A stretch of DNA of 5,829 nucleotides from CAIVAT01 sp037137455 (GTDB lineage Bacteria; Bacteroidota; Bacteroidia; Bacteroidales; FEN-979), in the NCBI GenBank assembly GCA_037137455.1, contig JBAXKG010000103.1:1-5829 (forward strand). Reading direction: 5' to 3'. Each line of letters opens with the position of its first letter. Position 1 is the stretch's first letter. This document shows positions 1 to 4,939 of this stretch, piece after piece. The translations under genes and the position numbers were made by a program. Below the pieces are notes generated by a model. The model did no database searches. It worked only from the letters and a program-made list of their open reading frames with translations, and was not told where the DNA came from.

Positions 1-163
1 TCGCATTGTTGGTTGGTAAATTCGCCTCAAGAAACAATACCGGAGAACGCGCGTAGAAGAGGTAACTTCCGGCACATTGAAATCATAAGTTTAAAGCCGA
101 TGTAGCTGTGTTAAAAATGTTATATTATCGTGTTTGGCGTTTGTACTCACAATAATTACATTA
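1..163. other. non-coding upstream region, no gene supported
   Basis: No convincing gene lies here. Two + strand frames run in from the left edge and stop early, at 54-56 (TAG) and 103-105 (TAG). Either could be the last codons of a gene outside the window, but the tails are too short to judge. From about 110 the DNA becomes strongly AT-rich, as expected of a promoter region. A short inverted repeat, AATAAT (151-156) and ATTATT (160-165) with a 3-base loop, overlaps the upstream promoter element and could be an operator, but inverted repeats of this size arise easily by chance in AT-rich DNA. Confidence 0.5.
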
Positions 164-198
164 TTTGGTTAATATTTTTATCGAAATGGTTATGTTTG
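164..198 (+). promoter_or_regulatory. Bacteroidota-type sigma-70 promoter for the beta-barrel gene
   Basis: TATGTTTG at 191-198 matches the Bacteroidota -7 consensus TAnnTTTG exactly. TTTG at 164-167 matches the -33 element, with a 23-base spacer at the long end of what is tolerated. Transcription would begin near 203-206, giving a leader of about 30 bases before the ATG at 236. That leader is almost all A and T and has no Shine-Dalgarno sequence, which is normal for this phylum. The assignment rests on consensus matching only. Confidence 0.5.
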
Positions 199-235
199 TT
201 TTAAAATTGGTATCTGAAATAAAATATTATTTATA

Positions 236-997
236 ATGAAAAAACTTTACCTGCTCATCCTGTTTGCGGCCTTCTATTTCCCGGTTCCGATCCTTGCAGA
301 GAAGAATGATTCCCTGTCGCCTCCAAGGCAGCCAATCCACAAAAACGTTATAAAGTTCAACCCCACCCCCATGATCCTCTGGAGTTTGAAGAACATAACA
401 TTCAGCTATGAACGGATACTCTCCCCTCGGCAATCCATATCGCTTGAACTTGGATACCTTGAGTTTCCAAGGTTGTTCGATGATACCATTATTAATCTGG
501 TGAATATTACGAGCCACCAGAAAAAGGGCATCAATGTCACTTTAGAGTATAGGTTTTACCTCACCAAACTGAATGTCCGTCCCATTCCTGCTGGTTTATA
601 CATAGGCCCTTACCTTACCTACTATGGTTATCAGTTTAAAAATGGGCTGGATCTTATGCATCCATCCGCTGATCCTAATGGGATGATCAAAGGAAATTAC
701 TGGTCGTTCAATCTGGGTTTGGAACTCGGGTACCAGTTCGTGTTTTGGAAGAGATGGACCCTGGATCTTGTTATGTTTGGACCCTCTGCCAGCTATTTCG
801 GGGGGGAAACGGAGATTACGGGAGAGCTGAGCCTCGAACAGATCAAGGCGATCAATGAGGCGCTGTATAAGAAATTAATTGACCGGTTTCCGGTAATGGA
901 ATATCTGTCGGTTGATAAGACATTCAAGCAGACCGGAAAGCTTGATATTCTCAGAATGGGATTCCGGTACCTGGTACAGATCGGTTTTCACTTTTAA
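236..997 (+). CDS. putative outer-membrane beta-barrel protein (DUF3575-like)
   Basis: This 253-residue exported protein is most likely a small outer-membrane beta-barrel. Residues 1-21 form a Sec signal peptide (MKKLYLLILF start, hydrophobic core, likely cleavage after ILA). The mature part has alternating-residue strands ending in aromatic residues: ITFSYERIL near 54-62, SISLELGYLEF near 67-77, INVTLEYRFYL near 99-109, LYIGPYLTYYGYQF near 121-134, and WSFNLGLELGYQFVF near 156-170. The chain ends LVQIGFHF, with the terminal Phe typical of proteins handled by the BAM complex. The mix of GPYLTYY, GLELGYQ and FGPSASYF recalls small Bacteroidota barrels of the DUF3575 type; this is recall, not a profile match. 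The segment at about 190-235 is polar and probably helical, perhaps an extracellular loop or plug. The ATG at 236 is chosen because it directly begins the signal peptide and follows the promoter at a suitable distance. The ligand is unknown. The histidine kinase gene starts 76 bases downstream on the same strand. Confidence 0.75.
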   Translation: MKKLYLLILFAAFYFPVPILAEKNDSLSPPRQPIHKNVIKFNPTPMILWSLKNITFSYERILSPRQSISLELGYLEFPRLFDDTIINLVNITSHQKKGINVTLEYRFYLTKLNVRPIPAGLYIGPYLTYYGYQFKNGLDLMHPSADPNGMIKGNYWSFNLGLELGYQFVFWKRWTLDLVMFGPSASYFGGETEITGELSLEQIKAINEALYKKLIDRFPVMEYLSVDKTFKQTGKLDILRMGFRYLVQIGFHF

Positions 998-1018
998 TGA
1001 CAAGTGACAAATGACAAA
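998..1018 (+). repeat. three tandem TGACAAR heptamers
   Basis: TGACAAG (998-1004), TGACAAA (1005-1011) and TGACAAA (1012-1018) lie head to tail directly after the TAA stop of the beta-barrel gene. The first repeat also supplies a second in-frame stop (TGA). Similar short A-rich direct repeats are common between genes in Bacteroidota. No function is assigned; they could be slippage products or part of a binding site for the following gene. Confidence 0.7.
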
Positions 1019-1062
1019 TCCATTTTTCGATTTTTTGATCTGTTAAATATTATCAACATTCA

Positions 1063-1078
1063 ACCATTTTAAAATGGT
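1063..1078. promoter_or_regulatory. perfect 16-bp palindrome spanning the kinase start codon
   Basis: ACCATTTTAAAATGGT reads the same on both strands, with its centre between 1070 and 1071. The ATG of the histidine kinase (1074-1076) lies in the right half. In DNA it could be a site for a dimeric regulator. With no loop bases, an RNA hairpin would have to open several central A-U pairs, so it would be weak. No Shine-Dalgarno sequence and no TAnnTTTG element is visible between 998 and 1073, so this is the only notable control-like element before the kinase. Function is inferred. Confidence 0.4.
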
Positions 1079-2930
1079 AAAACTCAGAATTGGAAAACTC
1101 ATTATTTTTTGTCTTGCTTTACTGGTTTTTCCATTGGAATCTTATTCTAACAGTAAGACAAAAACGATCGTCATCTTTTTTTCGCTGCATGCCAACCTGC
1201 CTGCATACCAGAACTTGTTGGAGGGTTTTCGCACAACCTTATCAGAAGAATATCAACAACCAACCAATTTGTTGATTGAATACCTTGATATCGGGAGAAT
1301 GGAAGATGACAAATATGCAAAGTATATCATTGAACAGTACAATGAAAAATTTAAAGACACTAAAATTGATCTGTTAATTACCGTAGACCCCGGGATCATA
1401 CCAGTGCTTGAGAAATACAATCTGGATGCGCTCAAAAGGAGTCCGGTAATAAGCATTGTGCTTGATGCCCTTGATGCCGAGAAAGGTCATCTGAAATCTG
1501 AAAACGTCGTCAGAATGACACTAAAATTCAGGTTTGGTCAATCAATTCAATCAGCCTGCAACTTTTTCCCAACCTATAAAAATATATACATTATCAGCGG
1601 ATGTTCAAATATCGATAAGTATTTCACATCACTGGTCAGGTCGGATATCGGCAGAGTTGAAAAGAGTCATAATGTCACGTTTATAACAGGCATGTCTCTG
1701 GATTCAGTCTTAAAAATTACAAGAAAAATTCCTGTGCATAGTATCGTCATTGTCCCTTCGTTTCTTTCTGACAATAAGGGGATCCAATTTTCAACACCGG
1801 AAGTGACTGGTTCCCTTGCCTCCAACTGCGACGCTCCATTTTTCCCCCTTTTTGACAGTTTTATCAAAAGAGAAGGTGGCATTGGTGGTTATGTTTTCAG
1901 TTTTAATGCAGTTGGGAAGAAGGCAGCATTGATTGCAAAAGAGGTTCTTAATGGAAAACCGCCGGGAGAAATTGTTACCGATGATGATTTCTACCAGAAT
2001 ATATTTGATTGGCGAGTCCTGAAAAAGTGGGATTTACTTGCGTCGGATGCGTTGCCTTCCGACAGTATTTATTATTATAAGGAGCGTAATTTCATTTCTG
2101 AATACAAGTGGTATATACTTGCAGGTATTTTGTTTCTGATCCTGGAAACATTTCTGATTGCTTATTTATATAAGCTTTATGTCCGCCAAAAGGCGGTTGT
2201 AAAGCAGAAGACAGAAGCAGAAAACCTGTTTCTTGAATTGATTCGTGAAGACAGGCTTGCGACCATGGTAGAGTTAACGGCATCTATTTCCCATGAACTT
2301 AATCAACCATTGACGGCGATCCTTTATAACGCCCAGGCAGGCAAGCGGTTTCTCGAAACGGGTAAACTGGATCATGACCAGGCAAAAGAGATTTTTGAGA
2401 ATATTATTGAAGACGATAAGCGGGCTGCAGCTCTTATCAGCAGTGTTAAAAGTCTGATGAAACTGGAAACCAGGGAGATGGAAAGGGTAGATCTGGATTC
2501 ATTGATCCGGGAGACAATGTATGTTTTTCACTCAGAAGCAATAAGACAAAAGATACAAATAACCCGGATAGAGAATAATGATCAGGTCTTCGTTTTCGGA
2601 GATAAAATTCAATTACAACAGGTTATTCTGAATTTTATGTTCAATGCTGCGAATTCAATGGAAAATACAGACACGGACGATAGAATTTTGGAAATACGCC
2701 GACTCATAGAAAAAGGCATGGTTACAGTTTCAATTCGTGATTATGGTCCGGGAATTGATCCGGCCATCAAAGAGAAACTTTTTAAACCATTTGTCACTTC
2801 CCGGGAAAGCGGGTTCGGTATTGGGCTGGCTGTCAGCCGGTCAATCATTGAAAAACACAAAGGAACGATCAGGGCTGAAAACATACCGGGGGGAGGCGCT
2901 GAATTTTCTTTCAGCCTGCATGTTGTTTAA
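1074..2930 (+). CDS. sensor histidine kinase with periplasmic ABC-type solute-binding domain
   Basis: This 618-residue inner-membrane kinase probably senses a small periplasmic solute. Residues 1-25 are a signal sequence or first membrane anchor. Residues 30-310 resemble the ABC_sub_bind (PF04392-like) fold: IVIFFSLHANLPAYQNLLEGF, a YLDIGRMEDDKYAKYI segment, and IDLLITVDPG. Then comes the FDWRVLKKW ... ALPSDSIYYYKE linker that I recall from proteobacterial kinases of this architecture. One membrane helix (about 346-366) leads into a short signalling helix without a PAS domain. HisKA carries the H-box SISHELNQPLTAI, with phospho-acceptor H407. The ATPase domain has the N-box NFMFNAANSM (N524), G1 DYGPG (556-560), the F-box LFKPF, G2 GFGIGL (580-585), and a terminal GGG (606-608). 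All catalytic motifs look intact. The HELNQPL form is typical of HPK4 (FixL/DctB-like) kinases. The ATG at 1074 begins the signal sequence. The cognate regulator follows after one base. No transporter permease or ATPase gene is nearby. The ligand is unknown. Confidence 0.93.
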   Translation: MVKLRIGKLIIFCLALLVFPLESYSNSKTKTIVIFFSLHANLPAYQNLLEGFRTTLSEEYQQPTNLLIEYLDIGRMEDDKYAKYIIEQYNEKFKDTKIDLLITVDPGIIPVLEKYNLDALKRSPVISIVLDALDAEKGHLKSENVVRMTLKFRFGQSIQSACNFFPTYKNIYIISGCSNIDKYFTSLVRSDIGRVEKSHNVTFITGMSLDSVLKITRKIPVHSIVIVPSFLSDNKGIQFSTPEVTGSLASNCDAPFFPLFDSFIKREGGIGGYVFSFNAVGKKAALIAKEVLNGKPPGEIVTDDDFYQNIFDWRVLKKWDLLASDALPSDSIYYYKERNFISEYKWYILAGILFLILETFLIAYLYKLYVRQKAVVKQKTEAENLFLELIREDRLATMVELTASISHELNQPLTAILYNAQAGKRFLETGKLDHDQAKEIFENIIEDDKRAAALISSVKSLMKLETREMERVDLDSLIRETMYVFHSEAIRQKIQITRIENNDQVFVFGDKIQLQQVILNFMFNAANSMENTDTDDRILEIRRLIEKGMVTVSIRDYGPGIDPAIKEKLFKPFVTSRESGFGIGLAVSRSIIEKHKGTIRAENIPGGGAEFSFSLHVV

Positions 2931-2931
2931 T

Positions 2932-3558
2932 ATGGAAAAAAAAGAGACCATTTTTATTGTAGATGATGATCTTTCGATCAGAAGGTCACTTGCACTATTC
3001 CTGACTGCGGCAGACTTCCAGGTTGAAGTCTTTTGCAGTTCTGAGGAATACCTTGCCAGGGAAAAGTTTAATGGAATAGGGTGCATTCTGCTGGATGTTA
3101 ACATGGAAGGTAAAAGCGGGCTTGATCTCCAGCATGAACTGATATCCAGGGATTCACAATTGCCTGTCATTTTTATAACCGGGTTTGGTAACATTCCCAT
3201 GAGTGTAAAGGCCCTGAAAAACGGGGCTGTCAATTTTCTTGAGAAGCCATTTAAAGATGAGGAGTTGCTTCGGTCTGTATCGGAGGCACTTGAGTTATGC
3301 CGGAAATTAAATACTGAAAAAGAGGAAATTGATGAGGCCAGGGAACTGATCCGGGCCCTTACCCCAAGAGAACACGAAATTTTAACCTACCTGATGACAG
3401 GTATGTTAAACAAGCAAATTGCAGGTGAACTCAACATTGCCGAGCATACCGTAAAATTACACAGGCATAGCATCTGTGAAAAACTGGGTGTGAAATCCGT
3501 GCCGGAAATTCTCCGCATTGCCGATAAAGCCGGCATCATTCCCACTAAAAAAAGGTAG
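2932..3558 (+). CDS. FixJ/NarL-type response regulator (receiver + LuxR HTH)
   Basis: This 208-residue transcription regulator is the likely partner of the kinase. The receiver domain (about 6-120) has the acidic pocket D11-D13 in FIVDDDLSIRR, the phospho-acceptor D55 in LLDVNMEGKSG, T83 in FITGFG, and K105 in FLEKPF, so it should be phosphorylated normally. The PVIFITGFGNIPMSVKALK stretch is typical of the FixJ branch. After a helical linker (121-140), a LuxR/GerE HTH runs from LTPRE (143-147) through NKQIAGELNIAEHTVKLHR (160-178) to KLGVKS (184-189). The frame is open upstream to a GTG at 2737, but that part overlaps the kinase and is its shadow. The ATG at 2932 gives a normal FixJ length. 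An ATG at 2920 would add only four residues. One base separates the ATG from the kinase stop, so the genes are almost certainly co-transcribed and translationally coupled. Target promoters cannot be named from this sequence. Confidence 0.93.
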   Translation: MEKKETIFIVDDDLSIRRSLALFLTAADFQVEVFCSSEEYLAREKFNGIGCILLDVNMEGKSGLDLQHELISRDSQLPVIFITGFGNIPMSVKALKNGAVNFLEKPFKDEELLRSVSEALELCRKLNTEKEEIDEARELIRALTPREHEILTYLMTGMLNKQIAGELNIAEHTVKLHRHSICEKLGVKSVPEILRIADKAGIIPTKKR

Positions 3559-3596
3559 GGAGTAAAAGTATTGCAGGGAATCACATTATCGCCCAC

Positions 3597-3640
3597 CCAA
3601 ATTCTCACATCTCGAAATTTCCAAATTTTCATATTCTCAA
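3597..3640 (+). repeat. degenerate CAAATTYTC-type intergenic repeat
   Basis: CCAAATTCTC (3597-3606) and CCAAATTTTC (3621-3630) are near-identical decamers. The intervening and following DNA (ACATCTCGA, AAATTTC, ATATTCTCAAATTA) contains decayed versions of the same motif. Repeats of this kind, built from AAATT and TC units, are familiar intergenic filler in Bacteroidota genomes (from memory). It lies in the 194-bp gap between the two regulator genes. No stem-loop terminator was recognised in this gap. Confidence 0.5.
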
Positions 3641-3691
3641 ATTACTTTCTTATAGAACCTAAGTACTATGGATTATCACCAGCGGGGGAAT

Positions 3692-3699
3692 TACCTTTG
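3692..3699 (+). promoter_or_regulatory. possible -7 promoter element for the lone receiver gene
   Basis: TACCTTTG matches TAnnTTTG exactly and lies 53 bases before the ATG at 3753, giving a leader of about 45 bases. No TTG or TTTG was found at the usual upstream distance, so the promoter is incomplete by consensus. With the long gap after the FixJ-like gene, it suggests that the lone receiver may be transcribed separately. Confidence 0.33.
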
Positions 3700-3743
3700 A
3701 TCCCTTTGCTTTTGATATTTTGTACTTGCTCATTTTATTACAC

Positions 3744-3748
3744 GAGGG
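3744..3748 (+). promoter_or_regulatory. ribosome binding site-like GAGGG before the lone receiver
   Basis: GAGGG ends four bases before the ATG at 3753. It is one of the few purine-rich Shine-Dalgarno-like stretches in the window. It supports initiation at 3753 rather than at the in-frame TTG at 3720. The spacing is short, so the support is modest. Confidence 0.35.
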
Positions 3749-3752
3749 TTTC

Positions 3753-4097
3753 ATGATATACTTAATTGAGGATGACATTTCGATAAGGCGGGCATTTGAG
3801 TTGTTTCTCAAATCTGCAGGAATGAATTACGTGTCATTTGAAAGCGCCACTGAATTTTTGTTGGGATTCCAGCAAGGATTGGATGATACCCTTGTTCTTG
3901 ATTTGAATTTACCGGGTATGAGTGGTTGCGATCTTCTTAAAAAAATGAATCTGGATGGAGTTAACATTCCTGTTATCGTCATCACGGCATCGGATGATCC
4001 GCAAAGCCGCGAATACTGTAAACAATATGGGGTTAAAGCATACCTGCGAAAACCGGTTGACGGGGAAGCATTAATAGATATTATCAGATACAATTGA
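3753..4097 (+). CDS. single-domain (CheY-like) response regulator
   Basis: This 114-residue protein is a receiver domain with no output domain. It has E6, D7 and D8 in YLIEDDISIRR, the phospho-acceptor D50 in LVLDLNLPGMSG, T78 in VIVITASDD, and K100 in YLRKPVDG, so it should accept phosphate. The start of the domain closely resembles the receiver of the upstream FixJ-like regulator: about 12 of 28 aligned residues are identical, including the shared SIRR and LFL positions, which suggests common ancestry or duplication. Starting at 3753 places the first beta strand directly after Met, as usual for receivers. The in-frame TTG at 3720 would add eleven unconserved residues. Such proteins can relay phosphate, act as a sink that shortens signalling, or bind a target protein. 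Its place after the kinase pair makes the upstream kinase the best candidate donor, but this is inference. A separate cognate kinase elsewhere is possible. Confidence 0.9.
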   Translation: MIYLIEDDISIRRAFELFLKSAGMNYVSFESATEFLLGFQQGLDDTLVLDLNLPGMSGCDLLKKMNLDGVNIPVIVITASDDPQSREYCKQYGVKAYLRKPVDGEALIDIIRYN

Positions 4098-4148
4098 AAT
4101 TGAAAATTGTTTAAACCCATAAATATAACACACAAAAAAATTAGTATT

Positions 4149-4931
4149 ATGAAAATCAAATTGCTCTTATTATCGGTATTGCTCATTGTTTCAGTACAAT
4201 TGGCTAAGTCACAAAGCAAAAAAGAACTTGAAAGCAACCTTACTTTGATGACCGCTTCAAAAGATTCGATACAGAAATTGTTAACTGCGATTTCAGCAAG
4301 ACATGACTCGGTCAGTAAAGCATGTTTAGCCTACGATGCCATGTATAAAACCATTAAGGAAAAGATTGTTCATTATGATTTTAAACCGACAAATTTTAAC
4401 AAAATAGCTGATTCTATGCAGATTAGTGTTGATTCAGCTTTCAAGAAAAGCAAAGCAAGATTTGTTGCGCTCAGTGATTCGGTTAAAATGTTATCCCGTC
4501 TTTCCGACAGTTTGCGCAATGAAATAGGCCATCTTGCTTTCATGGTCAATAAATATATTGGCAAAGGAACAGTACCTGCAGATAAAAAAGATCTTTCAGG
4601 AACATGGGAGTTTAATGTGCGGTGGTATAAATTAGCCGGGGACTCCATTCAAAGCGGAATCAATTTAATGACCTCTTCACCTGATTCCAACTCCATCACG
4701 AAACTTGTTTTTGTTGATTTCGAAACGGTCCTCGTAATTTTCAGCAAAGGGGATAGTATTAAGTGTTTTTACCAGGTGAATTCCTTTGCCAAAGACAAAC
4801 CCTGGACCATGGATATAACCCGTGGTACCAATATCAGTATCCGTCTCAATGCAAATCCATTTGATGGTGAGTTGTATGTTTCATATCGGAAAGGTGATGG
4901 ATTTTATTACGGGTTCATGCGTAAAAAATAA
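4149..4931 (+). CDS. secreted protein with helical N-terminal half and beta-rich C-terminal domain, function unknown
   Basis: I do not recognise this 260-residue protein's family. Residues 1-21 are a clear Sec signal peptide (MKIKLLLLSVLLIVSVQLAKS), likely cut after AKS or one or two residues later. There is no lipobox cysteine, so it is probably periplasmic or released. Residues 24-135 are rich in Lys, Asp, Ser and Leu with few Pro or Gly, consistent with long helices or a coiled coil. Asp-Ser pairs recur, nine in the whole protein. Residues 147-260 look beta-rich, opening with DLSGTWEFNVRWY (148-160) and continuing with LVFVDFETVLVIF, IKCFYQV, ISIRLNA, ELYVSY and FYYGFM. A GTW opening followed by beta strands recalls lipocalin-like domains, but this is only resemblance. 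An in-frame TTG at 4107 would place 14 polar residues before the signal peptide, so the ATG at 4149 is preferred. The DUF2252 gene starts eight bases after the stop, suggesting co-transcription. Confidence 0.82.
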   Translation: MKIKLLLLSVLLIVSVQLAKSQSKKELESNLTLMTASKDSIQKLLTAISARHDSVSKACLAYDAMYKTIKEKIVHYDFKPTNFNKIADSMQISVDSAFKKSKARFVALSDSVKMLSRLSDSLRNEIGHLAFMVNKYIGKGTVPADKKDLSGTWEFNVRWYKLAGDSIQSGINLMTSSPDSNSITKLVFVDFETVLVIFSKGDSIKCFYQVNSFAKDKPWTMDITRGTNISIRLNANPFDGELYVSYRKGDGFYYGFMRKK

Positions 4932-4939
4932 GGCATCTT

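Noticed and set aside
40..72. CCGGA ... TCCGG inverted repeat as a terminator
   Set aside because: Only five pairs with a 23-base loop and no following T run.
1..105. Possible 3' ends of a gene entering from the left (stops at 54-56 and 103-105)
   Set aside because: At most 34 codons, two competing frames and no recognisable motif; not enough to call a partial gene.
1020..1040. T-rich run after the beta-barrel gene as an intrinsic terminator
   Set aside because: No GC-rich stem precedes the T run.
2737..2931. Long upstream extension of the FixJ-like regulator, from a GTG inside the kinase gene
   Set aside because: It overlaps the conserved ATPase domain of the kinase in another frame, and the receiver begins right after the ATG at 2932, giving a normal family length.
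2841..3233. 130-codon minus-strand frame
   Set aside because: It lies opposite the kinase end and the receiver domain, whose + strand motifs are unmistakable; it is a shadow.
3571..3756. 61-codon + strand frame in the gap before the lone receiver
   Set aside because: It starts at a TTG, is made largely of the intergenic repeat, has no family-like features, and ends inside the start codon region of the real gene.
4057..4096. Promoter for the secreted-protein gene (TTG at 4057 with TACAATTG at 4089)
   Set aside because: The -7 element has a mismatch in its core TTTG and the spacer is too long, so it is not reliable.
3827..4237. 136-codon minus-strand frame
   Set aside because: It runs opposite the lone receiver and the signal peptide of the secreted protein, with no coherent domain of its own.
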